Of a stretch of DNA of 64,000 nt, positions 26,057-35,529 are shown piece after piece; positions within the stretch are counted from its first letter, which is position 1, and each line of letters opens with the position of its first letter. The notes beneath the pieces are model-generated. The model saw only the letters and a list, made by a program, of their open reading frames with translations, was not told the DNA's origin and did no database searches. Both the position numbers and the translations under genes were made by a program. This DNA is from Methylobacter marinus A45 (GTDB lineage: Bacteria; Pseudomonadota; Gammaproteobacteria; Methylococcales; Methylomonadaceae): positions 4,718,745 to 4,782,744 of the forward strand of contig NZ_KB912877.1 of assembly GCF_000383855.1 (NCBI RefSeq). The letters run 5' to 3'.

Positions 26057-26614
26057 TTACCCGCCCTTGTTCAGCAAAGACAGGCGATCCAATATTAAAT
26101 CCACAATCGCGGCTACCGGCTGGTTGATATTAACGAGCAAGCCATGATCGGGTAAATCGAGGGTTTCCAACTGACTGGCCAGCAAGTCCGCCCCCATGAA
26201 ATGATCGCGCCGCTGCATGAGCCGCTTGCGCAGGGTTTCATAATCCCCGGTGAGAAAGACGAATTGCACGCGTTCGTGATCCGGACGCAGCAGTGCGCGG
26301 TAGTTTTTCTTTAACGCCGAGCAAGCCAGGACGGCCCGGTCTCCTTTATCCAGGCAGGTTCTGATTTCTTCCCGCAGACGGTTCAGCCAGGGTGCCCTGT
26401 CGGCATCATCCAAAGGTTCGCCGCGCTGCATTTTTGCGACATTCGCCGCGGGATGAAAATCGTCGCCCTCGATAAAGCGCCAGTTCAAACGATCGGCCAG
26501 GGCTTTGCCCACGGTCGTCTTCCCGGCCCCGGACACGCCGCCGATGATCAACACATAGCCGCGAAGCCCGGGATCGGGGGGAGCTGCTTTTTCGGCATCG
26601 GACTCGTTATTCAT
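26057..26614 (-). CDS. gntK: Gluconokinase
   Basis: The 185-residue protein is a P-loop kinase of the GntK type. It has GGVSGAGKTTVGKAL (Walker A), then WRFIEGDDFHPAANVAKM, ACSALKKNYRALLR and the lid-like RLMQRRDHFMGADLLASQLETL. All are specific to gluconate kinases. It phosphorylates gluconate to 6-phosphogluconate, feeding the Entner-Doudoroff or pentose phosphate routes. It is the first gene of the set, upstream of the lactonase by 101 bp. An N-terminal extension of about 18 residues precedes the core, so an internal start is possible. Confidence 0.93.
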   Translation of the reverse strand: MNNESDAEKAAPPDPGLRGYVLIIGGVSGAGKTTVGKALADRLNWRFIEGDDFHPAANVAKMQRGEPLDDADRAPWLNRLREEIRTCLDKGDRAVLACSALKKNYRALLRPDHERVQFVFLTGDYETLRKRLMQRRDHFMGADLLASQLETLDLPDHGLLVNINQPVAAIVDLILDRLSLLNKGG

Positions 26615-27048
26615 ACGGCGCTCGAGTTCATAGGCTCATCGGAATTGCCACGGCGCAATAGCCTCGTGACGTTAAATTGACTGACAGGCCGCCGACCAGT
26701 TCCAGACGAATTGCAGGCGGTTGAGTCAGACGGCCATCCCTTAAGGATTTGGTCCTCAATAATGATCCTGTAACATAGGGTACGCATCGCTCAAGAGCTG
26801 GTGGGAGCGATGCCCTCATCGCGACTTGAGCTAGCCCCTTATGCTGGGTTTCCGCAAAGCTCCAACCCAGCCTACCCGCTGTAACACAGGGTGCGCATCG
26901 TTCGCGAGCGATGCGCCTCACTGCGTCGCCTGGAGCGCTTTGAACAGGTACTGAAATCCTGCCTCGGTCGCGGATCCTATTTCATTCCCGTACCTTAACA
27001 TCATTTTAGTCCGAGCCGTTAAGCAAGATCGAACCCTGCCGAAAATCC
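26615..27048. other. Non-coding region with REP-like and other hairpin repeats
   Basis: No gene is visible in these 434 bp. It holds an inverted copy of the REP-like unit (GGTGGGAGCGATGCCCTCAT at 26801-26820 and on). It also has a CGCAAAGCTCCAACCCAGCC repeat near 26855 that recurs at 48586-48612 in full and elsewhere in variants, and a CGTTCGCGAGCGATGCG hairpin near 26900. The promoter of the gluconokinase gene probably lies at its left end. Confidence 0.6.
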
Positions 27049-28431
27049 TCACAAAGACGCCAGAAACCGAATGACCGACTGTCTTTCCGCCACGGGCAAG
27101 TTCTGAAAACGCTGCCGGGCAGCCAGCGCCTCGCCGCCATGCCATAGCACCGCTTCGGTTAAATTACGCGCCCGTCCGTCATGTAAAAATGTCTGGTGCT
27201 CATTGATCCGCTCGATCAGACCGATTCCCCATAACGGCGGCGTCCGCCATTCGGGACCGGCCGCCTCGAAATCGGGGCGCCCGTCGGTTAAGCCTTCACC
27301 CATATCGTGCAGCAACAAATCGGTATAAGGATGGAATGTTTGCCTGGACAGTACCGGTAATTCTGGAAATTCGCCGGTCGTCAAGGTCGGTGTGTGACAG
27401 GCGCTGCAGCCGATCCGGGCGAAAATCCTTTCTCCCTGCCTCATCCTCGAATCATCCGTATCACGCCGCGCCGGAACCTGCAGTAAACGCAGATACAGCA
27501 GTATTGCGTCGAGTTGCTCATCGGCCAATTCCGGCTGGCGGTCCGATGGCGCTTTTTGACAAGCTGTTTGCGCTGGCGAGCAATTTTCTTTTCGGTATAA
27601 AGAAGAAGTCACGCCCATATCGCCGATAAAGGCGCCGGCAATTTGCTGTCTGAGCGTGGCCACATTGGCTTTCAGTCCGAAGCGGCCAATCACGCGGCGC
27701 TGCCGCTCGGCGTCCCAAACGTAATTCGGCCGACCGCTGACGCCCTGCTTTTTGCCCTGCTCGGCCAGATCCAAGATCGTCCGCCCGGACACCGCTTCCA
27801 GCAGACCCAAACCGAATACCGGAGGGGCGACGCGCGGAGAAAACAATATTTCCGGCTCCAACGGGCCGTATTGCAACTCGACGAATCGGTAAACCGGCAT
27901 TCTCAGGCTGACTTTTTCGCCGTCCGGCAAGGTCACGACATGCTCTTTATACTCGACTTGCACACGGCCTTCGCCCGGCACGCCGGGAATGCCTTGCTCG
28001 CTCAACTGATCGCCGTAAACCGGATGCGCGAGCGGACCGCCTTGTTCATTTTGGCCCGGCAGACTGAGCCGTACCAGCATCGAACGCATGGCCTGCCCGG
28101 GCGTTTCCGGCGGGCGTCCGCGCCCGTTCTTCGGATGGCAGGAAACACAAGCCAACTGGTTATACAGGGGGCCAAGCCCTACCTGGCTGAAAAGCGGTCC
28201 GCGCCCTTCGTTTTCAATGTCCGTTGCCGGCGGAATCACCCAACTGTGCCGGAACAATCGACGTCCATGCCACGCTTGAGTCAATTGTTCCTCGTTAATA
28301 GGGGAATAGATACGGGTAAACGCCTCCCGCCCGGCATCAGCCGCTTCAAAAGCACTTTTCGCCTGCACTGGCTGCATAGCCATCCAGCATAGGAACAATC
28401 CCGAGAAAATATTCAGCCAACGCATCATCAT
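27049..28431 (-). CDS. Di-haem oxidoreductase, DUF1111/MauG-peroxidase-like
   Basis: The 460-residue protein has a signal peptide (ending near VQAKS) and two c-haem sites, CVSCH at 95-99 and CSACH in the C-terminal third. The family-typical GPLYNQLACVSCHPKNGRG, RFGLKANVATLRQQIAGAF and LHDMGEGLTDGRPDF segments are present. DUF1111 proteins are periplasmic thiol-less di-haem oxidoreductases of unclear substrate that often neighbour iron-uptake genes. It is translationally coupled (ATGA) to the upstream binding protein and belongs to the TonB receptor operon. Confidence 0.9.
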   Translation of the reverse strand: MMMRWLNIFSGLFLCWMAMQPVQAKSAFEAADAGREAFTRIYSPINEEQLTQAWHGRRLFRHSWVIPPATDIENEGRGPLFSQVGLGPLYNQLACVSCHPKNGRGRPPETPGQAMRSMLVRLSLPGQNEQGGPLAHPVYGDQLSEQGIPGVPGEGRVQVEYKEHVVTLPDGEKVSLRMPVYRFVELQYGPLEPEILFSPRVAPPVFGLGLLEAVSGRTILDLAEQGKKQGVSGRPNYVWDAERQRRVIGRFGLKANVATLRQQIAGAFIGDMGVTSSLYRKENCSPAQTACQKAPSDRQPELADEQLDAILLYLRLLQVPARRDTDDSRMRQGERIFARIGCSACHTPTLTTGEFPELPVLSRQTFHPYTDLLLHDMGEGLTDGRPDFEAAGPEWRTPPLWGIGLIERINEHQTFLHDGRARNLTEAVLWHGGEALAARQRFQNLPVAERQSVIRFLASL

Positions 28432-29744
28432 GACTCCTGTTGCCGCAGCAGCCGTTCGGCTTCTTTGTACCGGCTTTCGATCTCCAGACGCCAGGCCTGC
28501 TCCAATTCCCGCGCCTGCCTGTCGGCATCCGGGTCCTCGATGCGCTTCATGAATATTTGTTGCAGCCCGGCATCATCGGACATTGAGGCATCGACAGGCA
28601 ATGCCGTCAATAATCGCCGTATTTCCGCCAACGCCTCGCCTTTATCGGTTTCAGCAATCGCCTCCTGTGCACGCAGCTGCCGCCAAAGACGTTGCACGGT
28701 TTCATGTTGTTCGGTAAACATCAGATCGAACAATGCGCTATTCAATGCCAGGCGCGGCAACGAAACACCGGGATCGAAAACAGGCGGATGCCGTCTGGCT
28801 GCCGCAAACGGGTCGAAGTACTGCTCGGGCTTATCCGCGTATACCGCCGGCCGGACCGGCAGTTTTCCGATGTCGGGATGGAACAGCAGTTTTTGGCCCG
28901 CATCCGACAGTACGAAACTGACGAAACGCCTGGCCGCGTCGGCATGTCGGCTGACTGCGGTGATCGCAATATGCGCCGGCGAATAGGCGATCGGTGCCGG
29001 ATAAATCATCTGTATGGGGGCGCCGTTGGCCGCGGCCGAGGCAATAAAAAAGTCGATGCTCGGTGCAATGCCGCGTTCGCCGGAGCCGATAAGTTCGCTG
29101 ATAAATGCCGCGCCAGGTTCGACCAGGCGCGCATTGGCCACCATACCCGCCAGCAGAGCCCAGCCTTGTTTCCAGCCGTATTGCCGCAATATGCTGTCTA
29201 CCATCATCGGCGCGAAACCGACCTTGGCAGGAATGGGCATGACCAGATGCCCGTTGTAGCGGGCATCGCTCAAGTCCTGCCAGGTTTTCGGAAACGGCAG
29301 GCCGTGTTTTTGCAGATAACCGGGATTGACCGCGAAACCGTAGCCGGCCATTTCCGTGACCCTGTAATAACCGTCCGGGTCCGTTAGCGGCAAGGCGCCG
29401 AGCCGATCCGCCAGGCCGCTGCGGTCGATGGCCAGTTTCTGCCAGGCATTTTCCTGTTTCAGCATCAGAAAATTATGATGCGCGGCTGATTTACGGTGCG
29501 CGACGGACCAGTAAACATCGACTCCGCCTTGCCCGGGTTTTCTTAAATACAGCAGGGCATCGTGCGGCATGCGCCATAACACCACCAGGTCGATATCCGG
29601 ATTATCGCGTTCGAATGCCGTTTCGTAATGGGAGACCACGTGTTCGGGGTACGCGGTCAATACCGTCAATTTTTCTTTGGCCCCGGCCGGATCGATGCTG
29701 AGCCCTGCGATCAGGCAGATTAAAACACGGACTAAACTTGTCAT
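28428..29744 (-). CDS. Periplasmic iron-type ABC substrate-binding protein
   Basis: The 438-residue protein has a signal peptide cleaved near PAGAKE and a type-2 periplasmic binding fold. The features are KLTVLTAYPEHVVSHYETAFE at the start, WQDLSDARYNGHLVMPIPAK in the hinge area and RHADAARRFVSFVLSDAGQKLL late, as in ferric-iron-binding AfuA/FbpA-like proteins. An unusual C-terminal helical extension of about 90 residues (DADRQARELEQAW and on) follows. No permease or ATPase for it lies in the same operon. It sits between a TonB receptor (18 bp upstream) and a di-haem protein, so it probably works in metal or chelate uptake. The ligand is unknown. Confidence 0.82.
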   Translation of the reverse strand: MTSLVRVLICLIAGLSIDPAGAKEKLTVLTAYPEHVVSHYETAFERDNPDIDLVVLWRMPHDALLYLRKPGQGGVDVYWSVAHRKSAAHHNFLMLKQENAWQKLAIDRSGLADRLGALPLTDPDGYYRVTEMAGYGFAVNPGYLQKHGLPFPKTWQDLSDARYNGHLVMPIPAKVGFAPMMVDSILRQYGWKQGWALLAGMVANARLVEPGAAFISELIGSGERGIAPSIDFFIASAAANGAPIQMIYPAPIAYSPAHIAITAVSRHADAARRFVSFVLSDAGQKLLFHPDIGKLPVRPAVYADKPEQYFDPFAAARRHPPVFDPGVSLPRLALNSALFDLMFTEQHETVQRLWRQLRAQEAIAETDKGEALAEIRRLLTALPVDASMSDDAGLQQIFMKRIEDPDADRQARELEQAWRLEIESRYKEAERLLRQQES

Positions 29745-29762
29745 GACATTGTCTCCAAAGGT

Positions 29763-31757
29763 TCAATAGCGATAGTTGATATTGGCGAAGTAATTCCGGC
29801 CCGGTTCGGGAAAGCCTTCCTCATAGGCATAATTTTGATCGGCGACGTTATTGACGCCGAACTCGGCATTCAAATGCTTATTCGCGATGAAAGTGGCTTT
29901 GAGGTTGCCGACAACAAAGGCATCCGCTATCCGGGTTCCATCGGTATCGCTGAAGCGCTTGTCGTTGTATTCGGCGCTGGCGAGCAATCGCAGATAGCGA
30001 ATAGGCTGATATTCGAGATACGAGAAAACCTTGTGCCTGGGTGTGCGGAGCGGCTTGATCTGCGGATGGGTAATATTGTTGCGATCCAGCCACGTGTAAT
30101 TGACATGCATGCGCCATTGATCGCTGATCTTGGCGGTTGCGTACCATTCAATACCGAGATTCTCCTGCTCGCCGATGTTTTGCAGTTGAAAACAGGGGGG
30201 CCGGGTGCAGATGGAGTCAGGCAGCGTCACGCTTTCGATGGTGCTGTCGATTTGACTGAAAAATACCGCCGCGCCGTAATCAAGCATTTCGAACGCCTTG
30301 CCGTCCAGGCCGAACTCGTAATTCAGGGCTTTTTCCGCTTGCAGATCGGGACTGGGCAAGGCGCTGCCCAACCGATAGGAATACCGATCCTTGATCGTCG
30401 GAAACCGGGTCTTACGCGCCAGGCTCGCATGCACCACAAAATCCTCGGACAATTCATAGAATGCACTGCCTTGAATATTGTAGGCATCCTTGGTTTTTCC
30501 GAGCGGAAACGAGACGATTTGATGATTGATCAGGTCCTGCGCCTGCAGGCGTTTTTGCCGATCGTAGCTGGCGCCGACCACGAACCTGAGCGCATCGGTC
30601 GGCGTGTAGCTGTCCTCGATCGCATAGGAATGGTATTCATCGGCAAAGCGTTGCCACGGCTGACCGGTATCGCCGATTTCGCGGTGTACGTCTTGTTTGT
30701 AGTTGAATCCCAGTTTGAGTTCATGCTTGTCGAACCAGGTCGTGCCATAGTCAAGACCGGCGCCGAAGGTGTAATCGTCGTATCGGCTATCGAAAGCATA
30801 AGCCTTGCGCATTGAGCGATATCCGGCGTCGTCGAATGACTGCAGGCTGTTCTGAAAGGTATCGTGGTAGGCGCGCAGTTTGACGGTGTGATCGTCGCCG
30901 AACTGGGTTCGGGACAGAAAATAAACGCTGTCCTTGTCCCAGTAAGGCCAACGCCAATAGCGAGTAGCAAAGGTTTTGTCAGTGCCGGCATAAGGCGGGC
31001 TATCCTTGCGCCCGCTCTGGCTGTTATAGCCGATCGCATATTCGTCGGTTTCGTTCGGCGTCAAACCCAGTTTGATGTTGCCTTTATAATCGGTATTGCC
31101 CGAGTTTTCACGAATGCCGCCATCTTCTGACGCCGCGCTGGAAAAATCCTCGGACAGCCGCCAGAACTGCCGGTCCAGAAACGAGGCGCCGCCCTGGATA
31201 TACCACCATCCCTGATTGGAGCCAAAATTCAAAGCGGTTTGGTAATAGTTTGCGTCGAACCGGGAATCCATGCCCATGCCGACGGTGAAATTGCCCTCTA
31301 ATTCTTCCGTGGGCTGCCGACTGACCAGATTGACGCTGCCGCCGAGGGTATTAGGACCATACAGCACCGAGGCATTGCCTTTACTGACATCGATTTGGCC
31401 GATATCAAAAGTCGTAAAACGGTTTAAATCGACATTGCCGTCGTAAGGCACATACACGGGAATGCCGTCCATAAACAGCGGCACCTGGCGGGAATCGAAA
31501 CCGCGGATAAAAACCAGGCGTTCGTTACGCGCGCCCAGATTCTGAATCGAAACACCGGGCAGTAAGTTCAGCGCCGAAGCGACATCGTTGCGGTTATGGC
31601 GGGCTATTTCCTCGGCCGTAATCGTTTCCTTGTCGGAAAATTTCTCTTGTCCGGCTACACCGTTGATTTCAATCACCCCCAAATCAAATATGTCCGGATT
31701 AGCCAATGTAGCCTGTGAAAACGCGGCCATTGACAGTAATAAAACAGCTGGATGCAT
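29763..31757 (-). CDS. TonB-dependent outer-membrane receptor
   Basis: The 664-residue protein has a signal peptide ending near TLANPD and a plug domain with DVASALNLLPGVSIQNLGA and RLVFIRGFDSRQVPLFMDG. A NASVLYGPNTLGGSVNLVS segment follows, then a beta-barrel ending in an aromatic residue (NYRY). It is most like siderophore/metal-complex receptors. It heads an operon with a periplasmic binding protein and a di-haem oxidoreductase and diverges from modC. The ligand cannot be read from sequence; the ModE-type box to its right raises molybdate or tungstate as one option, with iron the default. Confidence 0.9.
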   Translation of the reverse strand: MHPAVLLLSMAAFSQATLANPDIFDLGVIEINGVAGQEKFSDKETITAEEIARHNRNDVASALNLLPGVSIQNLGARNERLVFIRGFDSRQVPLFMDGIPVYVPYDGNVDLNRFTTFDIGQIDVSKGNASVLYGPNTLGGSVNLVSRQPTEELEGNFTVGMGMDSRFDANYYQTALNFGSNQGWWYIQGGASFLDRQFWRLSEDFSSAASEDGGIRENSGNTDYKGNIKLGLTPNETDEYAIGYNSQSGRKDSPPYAGTDKTFATRYWRWPYWDKDSVYFLSRTQFGDDHTVKLRAYHDTFQNSLQSFDDAGYRSMRKAYAFDSRYDDYTFGAGLDYGTTWFDKHELKLGFNYKQDVHREIGDTGQPWQRFADEYHSYAIEDSYTPTDALRFVVGASYDRQKRLQAQDLINHQIVSFPLGKTKDAYNIQGSAFYELSEDFVVHASLARKTRFPTIKDRYSYRLGSALPSPDLQAEKALNYEFGLDGKAFEMLDYGAAVFFSQIDSTIESVTLPDSICTRPPCFQLQNIGEQENLGIEWYATAKISDQWRMHVNYTWLDRNNITHPQIKPLRTPRHKVFSYLEYQPIRYLRLLASAEYNDKRFSDTDGTRIADAFVVGNLKATFIANKHLNAEFGVNNVADQNYAYEEGFPEPGRNYFANINYRY

Positions 31758-32209
31758 GGTGAACCTTTTTTATTGGTTTGTACTTAATCTACTGATGTTA
31801 CGCACGGGCGGTTTCATCCCGTTTGCCGCGCCGAGCACCGCAGCTTTCGCCGAGAATAGCCCGAAGGGGCGCTTCATGGATGAAGCGCGTTGCCAAAGGG
31901 ACAGGAGTCCCTTTTGGCAACCCTCGGCGAAAGCGAGGAGCGCAAGGAAAAAGCGGCAACGGGCGGCCTTTTCTTTGGTTACTTTCTTTTGGCCGCGCAA
32001 AAGAAAGTAACTCGCCTTCGGGTGCGATAAACCCGATTAAATAAAACCGTCGCGATAGCGACACTTTATTAAATCGATCTAACTTCAACTGGCTGCGTAA
32101 CATCAGTTCATCTATATAACGCTGGTCACACCCGACTCCAGTCATGGCTTGTTTCCGACAAATTATGTTGAATTGTCGGAAACGCAACACCAGGAGCCGG
32201 TGGAAATCC
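31758..32209. repeat. Non-coding repeat block between the TonB operon and modC
   Basis: This stretch, from about 31800 to 32060, is built of hairpins. Examples are CGCTTCATGGATGAAGCG (31870-31887), the pair CCAAAGGGAC / GTCCCTTTTGG (about 31894-31918) and TTACTTTCTTTTGG / AAAAGAAAGTAA. Such blocks are typical non-coding interspersed repeats. Frames that cross it on either strand are low-complexity and unsupported. Confidence 0.65.
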
Positions 32210-32249
32210 TAACTTAACGTTATGTACTATAGTATATAACGTTAAGTTA
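32210..32249. promoter_or_regulatory. ModE-type operator, near-perfect 40-bp palindrome
   Basis: Arms TAACTTAACGTTAT (32210-32223) and ATAACGTTAAGTTA (32236-32249) are exact reverse complements, and the 12-bp centre departs from symmetry at only one base pair. The core reads CGTTATGTA, then CTATAG, then TATATAACG (32218-32241). This fits the ModE consensus of CGTTATATA-like half-sites with a 6-base spacer. It lies 167 bp upstream of the modC start and 453 bp from the TonB receptor start, so it could control either. Confidence 0.75.
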
Positions 32250-32416
32250 TGCTCATGCACAGCAATATGTAAGCCATAAGTACCCGCGAATCGAAATAAC
32301 GCCTTCCAGTCCTGTTCGCTCGCGATCAAAATGCCGCGACAACCGGCAAAAATTTGGCGCGGTTTCTGCTAGCCGTCAATCATTATGAACTCAACTACAT
32401 AACGAAGAGGGAAATT

Positions 32417-33535
32417 ATGTTACTGGAAATGAACGTCTCGTTGCGACGCGGCAATTTCGATCTAACCGCCGATTTATCGGTACAGGATGAGAACATTGGA
32501 CTGCTAGGGCGCTCCGGCGCAGGCAAAAGCACCATGCTGGGCTTGCTGACCGGCACAATGCGGCCCGAATCGGGACGGATAGTCCTGGACGGAAAAACGC
32601 TTTTCGATAGCCGTAAAGGCATTTTTATTCCGCGCGAGCAGCGCCCCGTCGGCGCCGTGCTCCAGAACGACACGTTGCACTCGGGCGCAACAGTCAAGGA
32701 ATGTTTGTCTTCGGCTTATGAACGCACCCTCAAGCAACGGCGCGGATTCCAACCGGATCATCTGATTGATTTCCTGCACATCGGCCATTTACTGAATCGA
32801 CCGATTGCCAGCCTGTCCACCGGTGAACGCCAACGGGTCTTGCTGGCAAATGCCTTGTTGAAATCGCCCAGGTTATTGTTGCTCGACGACCCGCTTGCAA
32901 CGATGGGGCATGATGTATCGAATGTGCTGACACCTTTTCTGAAACGCGTGGCCAGCGAACTGCGGCTACCGCTGGTTTATGCCAGTCAAACGCTGGGAGA
33001 CATGCTCGAATTCAGCGAAAAAGTCGCGGTCATGGACCAGGGACGCGTGGTCCGGCTCGGCTTGCTGAACGATCTGTTGAGAGAGGTTGGCATGATTCAG
33101 AAAATCGGCTTGAGCCAATTCGAGAATAAGATGCGGGCGACGATCATCGCGCACGACATTCCGAATGGCTGCACGCTCGCGGAAACCTACGGCACCGAAT
33201 TGATACTGCCTTTGCGCAGCGACTTGGCGCCGGGCACTTCGATCGCGGTCACCCTATCCTCGAACGAAATCGCGCTATCGCGCGGCTACATAGCGGGCAT
33301 TTCGATGCAGAATCAAATCAAGGGCCGGATTTGCGCGCTTATTCCCGCCGAAAACGGCATATTGGTTCAAATCGATTGCGGCAACGTCTGGATAGCCGGC
33401 ATTTCGCTGAAGGCCTGCCAGGATATGAACCTGAACGAAGGCGACAGCGTTTATTGCCTGGCCAAAACCGTCGCATTTTCCTACCGGGCGAATACCGATC
33501 CAAAATCGTTCGGATGGCTGTTCGGGAGGCGATAG
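32417..33535 (+). CDS. modC: Molybdate-type ABC transporter ATPase with Mop domain
   Basis: The 372-residue protein has Walker A GRSGAGKST (31-39), the ABC signature STGERQRV, Walker B LLLLDDPLATMG and a C-terminal TOBE/Mop domain (about 290-355, with QNQIKGRICALIPAENGI). This domain order is that of ModC. An AAGAGGGAAATT ribosome-binding site precedes the ATG at 32417, and a longer frame to 32354 is not supported. No modA or modB lies in the window, so it is an orphan ATPase or a fragment of a rearranged operon. A ModE-type palindrome lies upstream. Confidence 0.88.
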   Translation: MLLEMNVSLRRGNFDLTADLSVQDENIGLLGRSGAGKSTMLGLLTGTMRPESGRIVLDGKTLFDSRKGIFIPREQRPVGAVLQNDTLHSGATVKECLSSAYERTLKQRRGFQPDHLIDFLHIGHLLNRPIASLSTGERQRVLLANALLKSPRLLLLDDPLATMGHDVSNVLTPFLKRVASELRLPLVYASQTLGDMLEFSEKVAVMDQGRVVRLGLLNDLLREVGMIQKIGLSQFENKMRATIIAHDIPNGCTLAETYGTELILPLRSDLAPGTSIAVTLSSNEIALSRGYIAGISMQNQIKGRICALIPAENGILVQIDCGNVWIAGISLKACQDMNLNEGDSVYCLAKTVAFSYRANTDPKSFGWLFGRR

Positions 33536-34014
33536 CAATCAGCCGTTACTTGAAACCTGCATTACGCGGCAAAATTTGACCCAATCAGCATTATTTCAGT
33601 ATCGATTGTTAATCGGGCTGTTCATTTTCCTTGATTCCCAGGCGTTTTAATCGGGCAATTCCCACGGATTGATGCCCTGATACCGTCATACGTAGGGGCG
33701 AACCTGTGTGTCCGTCCTTGCCTAACCCGGATATTTCATGAAACCACAGAGAACACGAAGAACACGAAGAAAATCATGGCGTTATCATTTACCACCGATA
33801 ACTTCATAAGCTCATCATGAAATATTTCTAAGTATTTGAATTGAAAAGCCTTCGTGTACTCGATTGCTGTTCCAGACGCAATTCTACCGCCTCCATCCTT
33901 GGAGGCGTTCGTGTCCTTCGTGGTGAAATATTCAGGCAAAAGGTTCGCCTTTGGCTAACGGTTCTCCGATAGCCCATTGTGCACCCGAAACAGGGCGGAC
34001 ACGTAGGTCCGCCC
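33536..34014. repeat. Repeat-rich non-coding region downstream of atpA
   Basis: No gene is visible. Two related copies of a GTAGGGGCGAACC/GTAGGGGCGGACC element face each other at about 33690-33720 and 33990-34020. Between them lie GAACACGAAGAACACGAAG and an opposite GTGTCCTTCGTGGTG stretch. The same two repeat families recur at 39770-40110 and 45640-45730. The right-hand copy runs into the atpA stop codon (TAG, 34015-34017). Confidence 0.7.
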
Positions 34015-35529
34015 CTACAATGCATCCAATACGCCGCGCGCGAAATCCAGCAATACGGTTTTGTCTTCATTGCTTAACTTCTCGCCGGCATGGATTTTTT
34101 GCCGCTGTGGCTCCAGTTGACCGGCCAGGGCGCGGGTCAGCCTGTCGCCGGCCGCGTTGATCCCGGTGATAGGTACGGCATCGAACAAGCCTTCGTTCAG
34201 GGCCTGCAGGATGACGATCTGCTCAAACGCCGTCAGCGGCCGGCTTTCCGGTTGCTTCAATACTTCCCGCACGCGCCGGCCCCGTTCGATATTGCGGCGC
34301 GTGGCTTCGTCCAGGCGCGTGCCGAAACGCGCGAAGGTTTCCAATTCCTCAAACTGCGAATAGGCCAGCCGCAGTTGTCCGGATACGTCCAGATAACCCG
34401 GCAACTGGGCCTTGCCGCCGACGCGCGAGACCGATTTGCCGACATCGACGGCCGGCAGGTCGCCTTTCTGGAACAGTATCGGCGACAGATAAACCTGGCC
34501 GTCGGTAATCGAAATCAGGTTGGTCGGTATGTAGGCGGACAGGTTTTGCGCCTGGGTTTCAATGATCGGCAGGGCCGTCAGGCTGCCGCCGCCGTGTTCG
34601 GGTTTCAGCCGGGTGGCGCGTTCCAGCAGGCGCGAATGCAGGTAAAAGATATCGCCCGGATAGGCTTCGCGGCCCGGCGGCCTGCGCAGCAGCAGCGACA
34701 GTTCGCGGTAGGCGTGGGCATGGCGGGTCAAATCGTCGTAGACCACCAGCACGTCCTCGCCCTGGGTCATGAACCATTCGGCAATGCTGGCGGCGGCATA
34801 AGGGGCGATATACTGCACGCCCGGCGTGGTCTCGCCCGGCGCCACCAGCACGATGCAGTTTTTCAGTGCATCCTGCGCGCGCAATCGCTCGATGACCTTG
34901 GCCACGGCCGAGCCGCGCTGGCCGATCGCGCAATAGACGCAAATGACGTTTTTATTGGTCTGGTTCAGTATCGTGTCGACCGCGACCGCGGTCTTGCCGG
35001 TCTGGCGATCGCCCAGGATCAGCTGACGCTGGCCGCGGCCGATCGGGATCAGGGCGTCGATGACTTTGATGCCGGTCTGCAGCGGCACCGATACCGGCGC
35101 GCGCTCGATGATCGGCCGGGCCTCGCGCTCGATCGGCCAGCGCCGGCCGGTCCGTACCGTGCCGGCATTATCCAGCGGACGCCCCAATGGATCGAGCACG
35201 CGTCCCAGCAATTCCCGGCCGACCGGTATGTCGACGACGCGGCCGGTGCGTTCGACGCGGCTGCCGGCGCTGAGGTCGGATTCCTCGCCCAGTAGCACCG
35301 CGCCGATTTCGGCGGGGTCCAGATTGAAGGCCATACCCATGACGCCGTTTTCAAAGCGCAGCAGTTCCATGGCTTTGGTGCCCGGCAAGCCTGCCACGCG
35401 CGCCACGCCGGTGCCGACCTGCATCAGCCGGCCGATTTCACGCTCTTGCAGGGCGAAGTCATGTCCGGCGATGGCCGTATCGATGTGCTCCAGCGCCTGC
35501 CGGATAAATTGTTCAAGTAAGTTGTTCAT
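34015..35529 (-). CDS. atpA: N-type ATPase alpha subunit
   Basis: Non-catalytic nucleotide-binding subunit of the F1 head. The 504-residue protein has [14 protein letters not shown] (P-loop), [11 protein letters not shown], the [27 protein letters not shown] block and [19 protein letters not shown] split over the usual central domain. The N-terminus carries an [16 protein letters not shown]-type strand. It overlaps atpF by 17 bp. Its stop codon lies at the edge of a repeat, and atpG, which should follow, is about 9.8 kb further on. Confidence 0.97.
   Translation of the reverse strand: MNNLLEQFIRQALEHIDTAIAGHDFALQEREIGRLMQVGTGVARVAGLPGTKAMELLRFENGVMGMAFNLDPAEIGAVLLGEESDLSAGSRVERTGRVVDIPVGRELLGRVLDPLGRPLDNAGTVRTGRRWPIEREARPIIERAPVSVPLQTGIKVIDALIPIGRGQRQLILGDRQTGKTAVAVDTILNQTNKNVICVYCAIGQRGSAVAKVIERLRAQDALKNCIVLVAPGETTPGVQYIAPYAAASIAEWFMTQGEDVLVVYDDLTRHAHAYRELSLLLRRPPGREAYPGDIFYLHSRLLERATRLKPEHGGGSLTALPIIETQAQNLSAYIPTNLISITDGQVYLSPILFQKGDLPAVDVGKSVSRVGGKAQLPGYLDVSGQLRLAYSQFEELETFARFGTRLDEATRRNIERGRRVREVLKQPESRPLTAFEQIVILQALNEGLFDAVPITGINAAGDRLTRALAGQLEPQRQKIHAGEKLSNEDKTVLLDFARGVLDAL

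Noticed and set aside
32126-32329. A 67-residue minus-strand frame across the ModE-type palindrome
   Set aside because: The frame runs through a regulatory palindrome, has no recognisable domain and no supporting start signal.
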